64,000 nucleotides of DNA from Sulfuricaulis limicola (lineage in GTDB: Bacteria; Pseudomonadota; Gammaproteobacteria; Acidiferrobacterales; Sulfurifustaceae). Shown piece by piece: positions 34,432 to 42,935 of this stretch. Location of the stretch: positions 186,001-250,000 of the forward strand of contig NZ_AP014879.1 of NCBI RefSeq assembly GCF_002355735.1, written 5' to 3'. Positions within the stretch are counted from its first letter, which is position 1, and every line of letters begins with the position of its first letter. The translations under genes and the position numbers were made by a program. The notes beneath the pieces were generated by a model. That model did not search any database, was not told the origin of the DNA, and was given only the letters and a program-made list of their open reading frames with translations.

Positions 34432-36390
34432 TCAATCCAGCGCGATGCTCGCCTTGAGCCAGAGATTGCGCCCCGGTTCATTCACGCGCGTGGTCTGCGT
34501 GTAACCCGCCACCGCGGCCCCGGCGCGGCTGATGTGCTCGGCATAGGCCATGTCGAACAGGTTGTCGATGCCGGCGCTGATGAGCGTTCCCTTCTTCGGG
34601 CGGTAGCCGGCGTTGAGCGAATACACCGTGAAACCCGGTGTCGGTCCGATATCCTGCCCGACGACACTGCCGTAACCGACTTGCACCCGGTCCTGGTTGT
34701 CCACGGCGCGCGCCAGCACGCCGAACGACCAGGTCCTGTCGTCGTATCCGAGTCCGAGGCGTCCTTCGAGCGGCGGGATCTGCGCCAGCGGCACGTGGTC
34801 GGTGTCGTTGTCACCGCGAACCCAGGCGAGCGCCGCCGTGGCCTTCCACGCTCCGCCCAGCGCATAGGCCAGGTCGGCCTCGGCGCCATGGGTGCTGGCG
34901 TCGATGTTGCGCGCGGTGTTGTCGTTGCGCGTCAGAATGAAATCGTCGATCTTCGCGATGAAGACCGAGACCGAGGCGCGCCATTTTTCGCCGGTATGGA
35001 TCACGCCGGCGTCGAGCTGGTTGCTCTTCTCGGGATCGAGAAAGAAATTGTTGTAGGTGCTGCGCTCCCACCAGTCGGCCGGGCGCTCGGCGTGCCCGAG
35101 CCCGACGTAATAGAGGCGCGGCGCCGTTTCCCGCTCATAGCGCAGGAACGCCGCCCGGGTGCGGTCGGTGTCGCTGCTGAGCGCGCCCGAGCCGGTGGTT
35201 TTTTCGTTGTCCACGTTGAGCCGGTCGAAGCGCAGGCCGCCGACCAGCCGTTGCCGGTCGTCCAGCGCATGTTCGGCCTCGGCGAACACGCCGGTGCCGG
35301 CGAAGGTCATGTCCGGCGTGCGCGCCACGGTATTGATGTCGGGGGCGGCCGTCATGCTGCTGGCGGTGCGCAACGTATGCTCGTTTTGCTGGTAATCGAG
35401 GCCAACGGTCAGGGAGGTATGGGAAGTCAGCAACAATTCGCCGGCCACGCGCGCGCCCTGCGTCGCGCGGTCCGGATTGCTGATCATGTACATCGCCGCC
35501 GTCTTCGGCCGCAGCGAGAAGTTGTCCATCACGTGATCCACGTAGTTGTGGTAGACCTGCGCCTCGAGTTTGCCGAGCAGCGGCGAGATGTTGGATTTCT
35601 CCAATTTCATTCCATAACCGGTGCGGTCGAACAGGGTGCCGTCCATGCCGCGGTCGGCATAGCGCGCCTCACCGTCGCTGCGGTCCACCGACAGTTCCAC
35701 GCGCGTATTTGCGTCCGGCGTCCAGCCGCCGATGAAGCTCGTGCTCCAGCGTGTGTAGGCGGAGTGCACCTCGTTGCCGGCGCCGTCCTCGTAGTCGTTG
35801 GCGCTGGTGCGCGTGCCTATCACGCGCGCGAATCCGGCGGGTACGCCACCGGTGACGTCGAGTATTTCATCGTGGCGGTCGAAACTGCCGACCAGCACGC
35901 CGCCGAAGGCGCGCATGCCGGATTCCCCGAAGGCGCGCGCGTCGCGCTCGAACAGCGCGGTGCCGGCGAGGTTGCCGCCGCCGTAGAGCACGGTCTGCGG
36001 GCCCTTGAGCACGGTGATGCGGTCGTAGGACTCGGGAAACACATAGGCCGTCGGCGGGTCCATGCGCATGCCGCAGCCGCCGAGGATGTACTGGCCGTCC
36101 ATGAGGACGTTCAGGCGCGAACCGGCCAGCCCGCGCAACACCGGGTCACCATCGGTGCCGCCCTTGCGCACCGCCGAGAAGCCCGGGATGTTTTTCAAAT
36201 AGTCGGCGCCGTCATGCGCCGGCACCGGCTGGCGTGGAGATTTGGGATCGGTAACGATGGTCAACGGGTCCGAGACCTGCGGCGCTGTGACGATGACTTC
36301 ATCGAGCAGGGGGTTGTCTTCGGACAGGGCGACGGTGGGCAGGGCGGTCATGAGGGCGAGTATCAGGGCGCGCCGGACAGGTGCTTGCAT
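34432..36390 (-). CDS. TonB-dependent copper receptor (OprC/NosA type)
   Basis: A 652-residue outer-membrane receptor. The signal peptide ends near ALS, followed by a TonB box (DEVIVTAP), the plug (about 40-165) and a 22-strand barrel. The plug motif LMDGQYILGGCGMRMDPPTA, with its Cys and Met residues, is characteristic of the copper receptor group, and VLKGPQTVLYGGGNLAGT follows. It ends in a short strand (LWLKASIALD). It probably imports copper at low supply, useful for copper enzymes of respiration. A tonB gene is 45 nt upstream. Confidence 0.92.
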   Translation of the reverse strand: MQAPVRRALILALMTALPTVALSEDNPLLDEVIVTAPQVSDPLTIVTDPKSPRQPVPAHDGADYLKNIPGFSAVRKGGTDGDPVLRGLAGSRLNVLMDGQYILGGCGMRMDPPTAYVFPESYDRITVLKGPQTVLYGGGNLAGTALFERDARAFGESGMRAFGGVLVGSFDRHDEILDVTGGVPAGFARVIGTRTSANDYEDGAGNEVHSAYTRWSTSFIGGWTPDANTRVELSVDRSDGEARYADRGMDGTLFDRTGYGMKLEKSNISPLLGKLEAQVYHNYVDHVMDNFSLRPKTAAMYMISNPDRATQGARVAGELLLTSHTSLTVGLDYQQNEHTLRTASSMTAAPDINTVARTPDMTFAGTGVFAEAEHALDDRQRLVGGLRFDRLNVDNEKTTGSGALSSDTDRTRAAFLRYERETAPRLYYVGLGHAERPADWWERSTYNNFFLDPEKSNQLDAGVIHTGEKWRASVSVFIAKIDDFILTRNDNTARNIDASTHGAEADLAYALGGAWKATAALAWVRGDNDTDHVPLAQIPPLEGRLGLGYDDRTWSFGVLARAVDNQDRVQVGYGSVVGQDIGPTPGFTVYSLNAGYRPKKGTLISAGIDNLFDMAYAEHISRAGAAVAGYTQTTRVNEPGRNLWLKASIALD

Positions 36391-36435
36391 GCTTGGGTTT
36401 CCTTTGTGTCTTGAGTGGTGGTGAAGAGAATCGAT

Positions 36436-37044
36436 TCAGCTTTCGAGGCGAAAAATGATCGGCACGTCGACCCAGGATTCGACCGGCGTGTCGCCGCGCC
36501 GTGCGGGAACAAAACGCCAGCGCCGCACGGTTTGCAGGGCGGCGTCATCGAGCACGGCATGGCCGCTGCTGCGCTTGAGCAGCACCTCATGGCTCATGCC
36601 GCTGGCGCTGACTTGTACGCTCAAGATCACCCGCCCCTGTGCGCCATGACGGCGCGCAACCAGGGGATAGGGCGGCTTGGGATTGTTCAACGTGGCTACG
36701 TCGTAGCGTGATTCGATCAGGGGTTCGCTGCCCGCGATTTCGGCGCTTTCCGGCACGGCCGTGGTCTCGGCATCGGGTTGGCCGGCGCCGGTTTCCGTGA
36801 GGTAGGGAATTTCCCGCGCGATGGAATTCGAAATGCTGGCCGATGCGGCTGAAGCTTTCGGCGCCGGATTGGCGGCCGGTTCCGCGAGCAGGGCGACTTC
36901 AATCGTTTCGAACATCCCCGGCCGGGGCGCGGAAACGGCGAAGGGCCCGAAGCCGAGCATGGCGCCAATATGTACGGCCACTGACAGGCCAAGGGCCGTC
37001 CAGGACGCGGGCGGGAGGTTATGCCGGTAAAACGCGATGCTCAT
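36436..37044 (-). CDS. tonB: TonB-family energy transducer
   Basis: A 202-residue protein with an N-terminal membrane anchor (about 15-40: ASWTALGLSVAVHIGAMLGF), an Ala/Pro-rich periplasmic spacer shorter than in E. coli TonB, and the C-terminal domain (PPYPLVARRHGAQGRVILSV, SSGHAVLDDAALQTVRRWRF, VDVPIIFRL). No exbB/exbD lies nearby, so these are presumably shared from elsewhere. It heads the minus-strand set tonB-receptor-barrel and probably serves that receptor. Confidence 0.92.
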   Translation of the reverse strand: MSIAFYRHNLPPASWTALGLSVAVHIGAMLGFGPFAVSAPRPGMFETIEVALLAEPAANPAPKASAASASISNSIAREIPYLTETGAGQPDAETTAVPESAEIAGSEPLIESRYDVATLNNPKPPYPLVARRHGAQGRVILSVQVSASGMSHEVLLKRSSGHAVLDDAALQTVRRWRFVPARRGDTPVESWVDVPIIFRLES

Positions 37045-37129
37045 CCGGATGGCAAAGCGAAATAGTCTGTTATTGTCGAGAACCGGAAACTAGAGGGGGC
37101 GTGGGCGGCAATCAATATGGCATATTGAC

Positions 37130-37210
37130 GCAGGCCATCAATGGCCTGCGCCCTCCGGGCGCGCTAAAGCGCGCCCAAATTCGCTCCCGGCGAATTTGTG
37201 TCGCGCGACA
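37130..37210. repeat. Four consecutive inverted repeats in the tonB-regB divergent region
   Basis: Back-to-back perfect palindromes: GCAGGCCAT/ATGGCCTGC (37130-37149), GGGCGCGC/GCGCGCCC (37157-37176, TAAA loop), AAATTCG/CGAATTT (37177-37197) and TGTCGCGCGACA (37199-37210). They occupy most of the 237-nt gap between divergent genes. No reverse transcriptase, integrase or coding frame is associated. Confidence 0.8.
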
Positions 37211-37281
37211 AATTGACACACAGGCCGGACAGGGTTTTTATCGAGACCACAATATAGGAATATGTCCTCGGAATTTATTGC

Positions 37282-38562
37282 ATGAGTGCCGCCGCGTCAG
37301 ACGTTTCCTCGAACGCCATCAACCTGCGGCGCCTGATCGTGCTGCGCTGCATCGCGCTCGCCGGACAGTTCCTGGCGGTGTGGATCGCGGTAACCTCGCT
37401 GCACATGGCGCTGCCGCTGCGGCCGCTGATCGGCATCATCACCGCCCTGGCGCTGTTCAATTTTCTGACCTGGCTGCGCATGCAGCGCCCCTGGCCGGTG
37501 GGTGAGGCTGAATTGTTTTTCCATCTGGCGCTGGACGTGGCGGCGCTGACGGCATTGCTTTATTTCAGCGGTGGCTCGACCAACCCCTTCGTGATCCTTT
37601 ATTTGTTGCCACTGGCGCTGACCGCCGCGGCGCTGCCCGCGGGTTATGCCTGGGCCATGGTGGCGGTGAGCATCACCTGTTATTCCCTGCTGATGTTTTA
37701 TTACATCCCGCTGCCGCACAGTCACGGCGACCACGATGATTTCGGCCTGCATGTGCTGGGGATGTGGCTCGGCTTCCTGCTGAGCGCGGCGCTGATCGCC
37801 TGGTTCGCGGTGCGCATGAGCGAGACGCGCCGTTCGCGCGACCGCCTGCTGGCGCAGATGCGGGAGGATGAATTGCGCAACGAGCGCATCGTGGCGCTCG
37901 GCACGCTCGCCGCCGGCGCGGCGCACGAGCTGGGCACGCCGCTGTCCACCATGGCGGTGCTGGCCAAGGACATGGAGGGCGATGCCGCCGCGCCGTCGTC
38001 GATGCGCGCCAACCTGCGCGTCCTGCGCGAGCAGGTGGATCGCTGCAAATCCATCCTTTCGTCGCTGTCGGCCTCGGCCGGCGCGTCGCGCGCCGAGGGC
38101 GGCCGGCGCGTGCCGCTCGAGGTTTATCTCGCTGAAGTCGTCAATGACTGGCAGCAGATGCGCCGCGGCGTTTCCGTGCGACGTCATTTCGAAGGGCCGC
38201 GGCCGTCACCGGAAATCATCGCGGAGCAGACCCTGAGCCAGGCCATCGTGAACATCCTGAACAATGCCGCGGATTCTTCGCCCGACAACGTCGAGATCAA
38301 GGCGAACTGGAACGAGCGGGAACTGGTGCTGGAGATCAGTGACCGCGGCGGGGGGTTGACGCCCGAGACCGCGCGCGCCGCCGGCCAGCCGTTTTTCACC
38401 ACCAAGGCGCCGGGGCAGGGCCTCGGCCTCGGGCTGTTTCTGGCGCATGCCGCCCTGCGCCGTTTCGGCGGGACGGTGCAGATGTATAATCGCGAAGGTG
38501 GCGGTGTATGCACGCAGCTCATGCTGCCCCTGGCCAATCTGCGCGTGGACGGTGTCCCATGA
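37282..38562 (+). CDS. regB: Redox sensor histidine kinase RegB/PrrB
   Basis: A 426-residue membrane kinase with six helices in residues 15-180. It carries the RegB quinone-binding loop GGSTNPF (97-103), the H-box AAGAAHELGTPLSTMA with phospho-His215, and the redox-sensing Cys255 (EQVDRCKSIL). The ATP-binding part has NILNNAADSSP, ISDRGGGL and GQGLGLGLFLAHAALRRFGG. RegB responds to the quinone pool and oxygen and phosphorylates RegA, whose gene overlaps it by 4 nt. Confidence 0.96.
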   Translation: MSAAASDVSSNAINLRRLIVLRCIALAGQFLAVWIAVTSLHMALPLRPLIGIITALALFNFLTWLRMQRPWPVGEAELFFHLALDVAALTALLYFSGGSTNPFVILYLLPLALTAAALPAGYAWAMVAVSITCYSLLMFYYIPLPHSHGDHDDFGLHVLGMWLGFLLSAALIAWFAVRMSETRRSRDRLLAQMREDELRNERIVALGTLAAGAAHELGTPLSTMAVLAKDMEGDAAAPSSMRANLRVLREQVDRCKSILSSLSASAGASRAEGGRRVPLEVYLAEVVNDWQQMRRGVSVRRHFEGPRPSPEIIAEQTLSQAIVNILNNAADSSPDNVEIKANWNERELVLEISDRGGGLTPETARAAGQPFFTTKAPGQGLGLGLFLAHAALRRFGGTVQMYNREGGGVCTQLMLPLANLRVDGVP

Positions 38563-39110
38563 ATGACGCAAATGCAGCGGACAAACCGAGCCTGCTCCTG
38601 GTGGACGATGACGTCACCTTCTGCCAGGTGCTGTCGGCGGCGCTGGAGCGGCGCGGGTTCACGGTGCACGTGGCGCACAGCGTCAGCCAGGGACTCACGG
38701 CGGCGGAAGCCGATCCGCCGGAGTATGCGGTGGTCGATCTCAAGATGCCCGGACCGTCGGGTCTGGAGCTGGTTAAAAAACTGAAGGAACTGGATGCGCA
38801 CACCCGGATCGTGGTGCTGACGGGCTATGCCAGCATCGCCACCGCGGTCGAGGCCATCAAGCTGGGCGCCATTCACTATCTCGCCAAGCCGGCGGACGCC
38901 GATGAAATCGTCGCCGCCTTCCAGCGCGACAGCGGCAACGCCACGGTGGCAGTGGAGACCAAACCGCTGCCGCTGTCACGCCTCGAATGGGAACACATCC
39001 AGAAGGTGCTGACGGAGTGCGGCGGCAACATTTCCGAAACCGCGCGCCGCCTCGGCATGCACCGGCGCACCTTACAACGCAAGCTCGCCAAGCGGCCGGC
39101 ACGGGCCTGA
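38559..39110 (+). CDS. regA: Redox response regulator RegA/PrrA
   Basis: 183 residues from the ATG at 38559, which overlaps the regB stop as ATGA. Receiver domain with phospho-Asp60 (AVVDLKMPGPSGLE), conserved Thr (VVLTGYAS) and Lys (LAKPADADEI). A Fis-type helix-turn-helix closes the protein (GGNISETARRLGMHRRTLQR), nearly identical in style to RegA/PrrA/ActR. It controls respiration and energy genes in response to redox state. Confidence 0.96.
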   Translation: MNDANAADKPSLLLVDDDVTFCQVLSAALERRGFTVHVAHSVSQGLTAAEADPPEYAVVDLKMPGPSGLELVKKLKELDAHTRIVVLTGYASIATAVEAIKLGAIHYLAKPADADEIVAAFQRDSGNATVAVETKPLPLSRLEWEHIQKVLTECGGNISETARRLGMHRRTLQRKLAKRPARA

Positions 39111-39142
39111 CCGGCGGAAGTAGAACCTGCCTTAAACAAAGC

Positions 39143-39222
39143 CGTCATTCCGGCGCAAGCCGCAATCCAGAATATTATTTTTTGATTTAATAATCTGGAC
39201 CCCGGCTTTCGCCGGGGTGACG
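39143..39222. repeat. Extragenic inverted-repeat element (CGTCATTCC ... GGGGTGACG)
   Basis: A long imperfect palindrome: CGTCATTCCGGCGCAAGCC and AATCCAG on the left, CTGGACCCC and GGCTTTCGCCGGGGTGACG on the right, with an AT-rich centre. It lies between convergent regA and hflD. This is a widespread type of extragenic palindrome in proteobacteria and may act as a transcription stop. Confidence 0.7.
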
Positions 39223-39239
39223 AGTTTTTTAACGACCTG

Positions 39240-39902
39240 CTAGTTCTCCCGCGCCGCACCCAGGCTTTCAAGAATACCCGCCGCTTCGCCGGCAATCTTT
39301 TTCCGGCTGAACAGCAACTGCCAGCGGCTGCCGCCAAGCTGGTGCCACAGGAATGCCGAGCGGATGCCGGCGAACAGCGCCGCGCGTACCCTGGCGGCGA
39401 TCAGCGGGTTACTCAGGTGGCCGTGTTCGCCGTTGACCATGATGCGCGGCGTCAACGTGCTGATGGTCTGGGTGTAGAGTTCCGCGAGTTTTTCCACCAG
39501 GCGCGGGTGCAGCGTCTCGCTGTTTTCCGCCGCCTCGAAAAATTTCATCTGTTCGCGGGTGGCCTCGATGCCGCGGCGGACGGCGTCCTGCATCTCCGGG
39601 TGCCGGCGCATCTGGCCTTCGAGGTGAATCATGCTGATGACATAGCGGGCGATCTCGACGTCGTTGGCATCGGTGTTGCCGCCGGCCAGCTTGTCGCGCA
39701 GCAGCTCCAGACCGGGCCGGACGCCTTGCGCGCCGCCGTACACGGACTCGGTGGTGGGCGCGTCGATGATCAGCAGGCTCTGCACGCTGGCAGCCAGGGT
39801 GGACGGCTCGGCGCGGCCTTCGCGCGCCAGTTGCTGCGCCAGCCGCGCGGCCTGGAACAGGCCGGCGAGGGCCAATATGCGGTCGGTATAGGCGGTGCTC
39901 AT
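39240..39902 (-). CDS. hflD: High-frequency lysogenization protein HflD homologue
   Basis: A 220-residue, mostly helical membrane-associated protein: DRILALAGLFQAARLAQQLA at the N-terminus, VYGGAQGVRPGLELLRDKL, VEIARYVISMIHLEGQM, LYTQTISTLTPRIMVNGEHG and ALFAGIRSAFLWHQLGGSRW. These match HflD, normally encoded next to mnmA; mnmA is not adjacent here. In E. coli it interacts with phage lambda CII; its housekeeping role is not clear. Confidence 0.92.
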   Translation of the reverse strand: MSTAYTDRILALAGLFQAARLAQQLAREGRAEPSTLAASVQSLLIIDAPTTESVYGGAQGVRPGLELLRDKLAGGNTDANDVEIARYVISMIHLEGQMRRHPEMQDAVRRGIEATREQMKFFEAAENSETLHPRLVEKLAELYTQTISTLTPRIMVNGEHGHLSNPLIAARVRAALFAGIRSAFLWHQLGGSRWQLLFSRKKIAGEAAGILESLGAAREN

Positions 39903-40009
39903 GGGATGCGGTCTGGCAGCAGTCGATGGGACGACCAGTTTAAACGCAAGCGGCGGGAGCGGCCAGAAACGGGATCGATCCGTGCCGCGCGGCGGGTGAA
40001 ATGCCGGGC

Positions 40010-40270
40010 TCAGTCTTCCTTCATGCAGGCGCGCTCGACCTCGACGCGCTTCACGCCCGGCACGCCTTCGACGGCGCGCTTGATTTGCGCCACGATGTTT
40101 TCGGCGTAGGGGCAGTAGGGCGTGGTCAGCTGGATGTCGAGGTGCACGTAGTCGTCGACGATGTCCATCTCCTGGACAAATCCCAGATCGACAATGTTGT
40201 GTCGCAGCTCCGGGTCGATGACCTTCCGGAGTGCATCGTAGACCATGGCTTCGGTAATGCGCGTGACCAT
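40010..40270 (-). CDS. MIP18/DUF59-family Fe-S assembly protein (SufT/PaaD-like)
   Basis: 86 residues from the ATG at 40270, which has GAGG upstream. The DUF59 fold is seen in MVYDALRKVIDPELRHNIVD, LGFVQEMDI, VHLDIQLTTPYCPYAENIVA (with the family Cys) and VEGVPGVKRVEVE. Relatives assist Fe-S cluster maturation. It stands alone between hflD and a VOC protein, so no partner is implied. Confidence 0.86.
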   Translation of the reverse strand: MVTRITEAMVYDALRKVIDPELRHNIVDLGFVQEMDIVDDYVHLDIQLTTPYCPYAENIVAQIKRAVEGVPGVKRVEVERACMKED

Positions 40271-40386
40271 CGGGACAACCTCGGTATCAATGCAATGGAC
40301 CCAGTCTAGCAAATCATGCCGCCGCTGTACCGCATACCCGATGGCCGTTATCAACTTAGGGGAATGTCGCCTGCTTCTGCATCACG

Positions 40387-40827
40387 TCACAGCCGCAGCG
40401 GCTTCACCGGCGCCTCCATCCATTCCTGTGCATGACGCCAGTCAACGCCTGGATCGTCCACGAACAGCTCGATTTCATTGCCGTCCGGATCGCGCAGGTA
40501 CAGGCTCTGGCTCACGGTGTGGTCGGACATGCCCTCGATGTCATGACCGTGGGCGTGCACGCGGTCGCGCACCCGGCGCAGGTCGTCGAGGCTGTCGCCG
40601 ACCTTCCAGCCCACGTGATACAGGCCGATGCGCCGGCCTGGCAACGGCCCGGGCGCCGCGCCGACCTCGATCAGCAATAACTCATGATGTGTGGCGCCGC
40701 CGGTGAGCATGGCGGCGCGGCCGTTGAAAATCCGTCCGGCGACCTCCAGCCCCACCACGTCGCGGTAGAACGCCGTGGATTTTTCCAGATCGCGTACGTA
40801 GAAAACCACATGCCCGAGGGTAACCAT
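40387..40827 (-). CDS. VOC (glyoxalase/extradiol dioxygenase-fold) protein
   Basis: A 146-residue vicinal-oxygen-chelate protein. Metal ligands are probably His6 (VTLGHVVFYVRDLEKS), His in LYHVGWKVGDS and Glu in DPDGNEIELFVD. The YLRDPDGNEIELF signature is typical of catechol-2,3-dioxygenase-like members. The substrate is unknown. AAGGAT precedes the ATG. Confidence 0.87.
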   Translation of the reverse strand: MVTLGHVVFYVRDLEKSTAFYRDVVGLEVAGRIFNGRAAMLTGGATHHELLLIEVGAAPGPLPGRRIGLYHVGWKVGDSLDDLRRVRDRVHAHGHDIEGMSDHTVSQSLYLRDPDGNEIELFVDDPGVDWRHAQEWMEAPVKPLRL

Positions 40828-40946
40828 GGCTTTATCCTTGGTTGACTATAATAGGGGGCGACGCGGGCCATCATAAACCAGTTCGTGAAATCCCCGCGTC
40901 GTCATCGGCAGGCTTGGCGCAACAGGGACTCCGCGAAAGCGGAAAC

Positions 40947-42101
40947 ATGAAGGATATGGCGGATAAACCCAGGGTAGGGCTGATACTGGCCGGCGGCGGC
41001 GCGCGCGCGGCCTACCAGGTGGGCGTGCTCAAGGCCATCGCCGAACTGCTCCCGCGCGAATCCCCCAATCCGTTCCCGGTCCTGTGCGGCACCTCGGCCG
41101 GTGCCATCAATGCCACCACCCTGGCGATTTACGCCACCCGGTTTCACGAAGGCGTGCGGCGCCTCAACCACGTGTGGCGCAATTTCACCGTGCACCAGGT
41201 TTTCCGCGCCGACGTGCCCGGCGTATTTGCCAACGGCATGCGCTGGCTGGGTGCCATGATACTGGGCGGGTTGGGCCGGCGTAACCCACGTGCACTGCTC
41301 GACCGCGCGCCGCTGCGCCAGCTGCTGCAACGGACCATGCCCTGCGACCGGATTCAACAGTCGATCGACGCGGGCGCGCTGCATGCCCTGAGCGTCACGG
41401 CCTCGGGTTACAGTTCGGGACAGTCCGTGACCTTCTTCCAGGGCGTGTCCTCGCTGGCCGCGTGGCGCCGCTCGCGGCGTGTCGGCAGCGCGGCCAACAT
41501 CACCATCGATCACCTCATGGCGTCTTCGGCCATCCCCTTCATTTTTTCCGCGATCAAGATCAATCGCGAATTTTTCGGCGACGGCTCCATGCGCCAGATC
41601 GCGCCCATCAGCCCGGCGCTGCACCTCGGCGCGGAGCGCGTGCTGGTGGTGGGCGTGCGTTATGAAAACCCTTCCGCGGCGCGCGCGGAGTCCGACGAAT
41701 ACCCCTCGCTGGCGCAGATCGCCGGCAATGTCCTGAACAGCATATTCCTGGATAGCCTCGAGGCCGACCTCGAGCGCCTGCAGCGCATCAACAAGACCAT
41801 CAGCCTGATTTCCGCTGACCAGTTGCGCGAGGGCGGGGTGACGCTGCGCAGCGTCGACGTGCTGGTGATCGCGCCGAGCGCGGACCTGGAAAAAATCGCC
41901 GCGCGCCACGCGCACCACCTGCCAAGCTCGATACGCTTCCTGCTGCGCGGCCTCGGCGCCTTCAACCGCAACGGCTCGAACCTGGTGAGTTACCTGCTGT
42001 TCGAAAAACCCTTCTGCCGCGAGCTGATCGACCTGGGCTACAAGGACGCCATGCACCGCAAGGAGGAGATCCTGCGGTTCCTGGATATGCCGGGCGCATG
42101 A
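40947..42101 (+). CDS. Patatin-like phospholipase
   Basis: 384 residues from ATG 40947 (an upstream in-frame ATG at 40842 looks less likely). The oxyanion hole AGGGARAAYQVGVL (15-28), nucleophile Ser50 in GTSAG and the dyad Asp in DGSMRQ are intact, so it should be an active lipid acyl hydrolase. The C-terminal half has the extra segment seen in bacterial patatins of the RssA-unrelated group. The stop overlaps the DUF2905 gene by 4 nt. No signal peptide: cytoplasmic or membrane-peripheral. Confidence 0.9.
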   Translation: MKDMADKPRVGLILAGGGARAAYQVGVLKAIAELLPRESPNPFPVLCGTSAGAINATTLAIYATRFHEGVRRLNHVWRNFTVHQVFRADVPGVFANGMRWLGAMILGGLGRRNPRALLDRAPLRQLLQRTMPCDRIQQSIDAGALHALSVTASGYSSGQSVTFFQGVSSLAAWRRSRRVGSAANITIDHLMASSAIPFIFSAIKINREFFGDGSMRQIAPISPALHLGAERVLVVGVRYENPSAARAESDEYPSLAQIAGNVLNSIFLDSLEADLERLQRINKTISLISADQLREGGVTLRSVDVLVIAPSADLEKIAARHAHHLPSSIRFLLRGLGAFNRNGSNLVSYLLFEKPFCRELIDLGYKDAMHRKEEILRFLDMPGA

Positions 42102-42298
42102 CGCGCATTCTCGTCACGCTCGGAATTATTCTGATTGTTGTCGGGCTGGCCTGGCCGTGGCTAGTCAAACTCGGTCTTGGACGTTTGCCGGGGGATATCG
42201 TGATCGAGCGGGAGAATTTCCGGTTTTACTTTCCGATTACGACGATGGTTTTGGCCAGTTTAGTTGTGTCATTAATATTCTGGCTATTCCGAAAATAG
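42098..42298 (+). CDS. DUF2905 small membrane protein
   Basis: A 66-residue protein with two membrane helices (3-25 and 45-64) joined by GLGRLPGDIVIERENFRFYF, the DUF2905 signature. Function unknown. Translationally coupled to the patatin gene (ATGA overlap). Confidence 0.88.
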   Translation: MTRILVTLGIILIVVGLAWPWLVKLGLGRLPGDIVIERENFRFYFPITTMVLASLVVSLIFWLFRK

Positions 42299-42308
42299 AC
42301 TAGTACCA

Positions 42309-42521
42309 ATGAACACAACGGTGAAAGGGGTGTTGCGTTATTTTCTTGCCATAGTGGGAGGCTTAGTTCTTCTGGTTCCGCTCGGCGCCTTGTTTGATCG
42401 TATGAATTGGCCCGTTTTTCACGGCTGGGGGCTCATCCACGGGTCATTCATAATTGCCTGGCCGCTTTTAACTTGGTTATTGTTAAAGTTAGGACCATGG
42501 ATCAAAAAAATTCGCAGTTAA
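42309..42521 (+). CDS. Small membrane protein, unknown
   Basis: A 70-residue protein with two predicted membrane helices (about 9-27 and 43-63) and a basic C-terminus (WIKKIRS). It follows DUF2905 by 10 nt, so probably belongs to the same operon. Base composition is more AT-rich than the neighbours, as is the end of DUF2905. No family recognised. Confidence 0.6.
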   Translation: MNTTVKGVLRYFLAIVGGLVLLVPLGALFDRMNWPVFHGWGLIHGSFIIAWPLLTWLLLKLGPWIKKIRS

Positions 42522-42935
42522 GGGGACCAGGTTCATTTTTTGAGACGCTGAGCATTGAGAGGTTTTGCTAACCTCCCCGTAGCGCGCGCCGAGTACCGCA
42601 GCCCCACCGGGAGCAGTTAAGCGAGACCGTGTTCGAGCCCGAGGCGCGTTTCCCAGCGCCCGGCGAGTTGGTCGAGCGCCCGGTGGGGCGAGGAACGGAG
42701 GAAGATGTCGCGCGCTCCGGGGTGTGTTTCTTTTGGTTACTTTTCTTTGCACAAGCAAAGAAAAGTAACCTGCCGTGGGTCAGCCACCCACAAGTAATAC
42801 GCGGGCGAAGCCCGCTCGACCATCACCCCTCTCCCCTTACAGGGGAGAGGGAACAAAAAGAAAAGCCGCCCGAAGGGCGGCTTTGTTATTTACTTCCTGG
42901 GTCCCCGCTTCCGCGGGGACGACGGCAAAGAAAAA
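42522..42935. repeat. Repeat-rich intergenic region with strong palindromes
   Basis: A 414-nt gap without a gene. It holds a 16-bp perfect inverted repeat GGTTACTTTTCTTTGC/GCAAAGAAAAGTAACC (42735-42770, ACAA loop), a GC-rich leading part with CCACCGGGAG and CGCCCGGTGGGGCG segments, GCGGGC/GCCCGC (42801-42815), a terminator-like stem (42862-42884) and GTCCCCGC/GCGGGGAC (42901-42920). The TTTTGGTTACTTTTC palindrome is a common extragenic repeat type in gammaproteobacteria. Confidence 0.75.
42862..42884. terminator. Terminator-like hairpin AAAGCCGCCC-GAA-GGGCGGCTTT
   Basis: A perfect 10-bp stem with a GAA loop, flanked by A-rich sequence on the left and TTTGTTATTT on the right. It lies between convergent genes and could terminate both, especially the minus-strand lipoprotein transcript, which would gain a T-run from the A-rich side. 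Confidence 0.7.

Noticed and set aside
37130-37210. Retron msr/msd or integron attC site
   Set aside because: No reverse transcriptase or integrase is nearby and no attC-type R box (GTTRRRY) is present.
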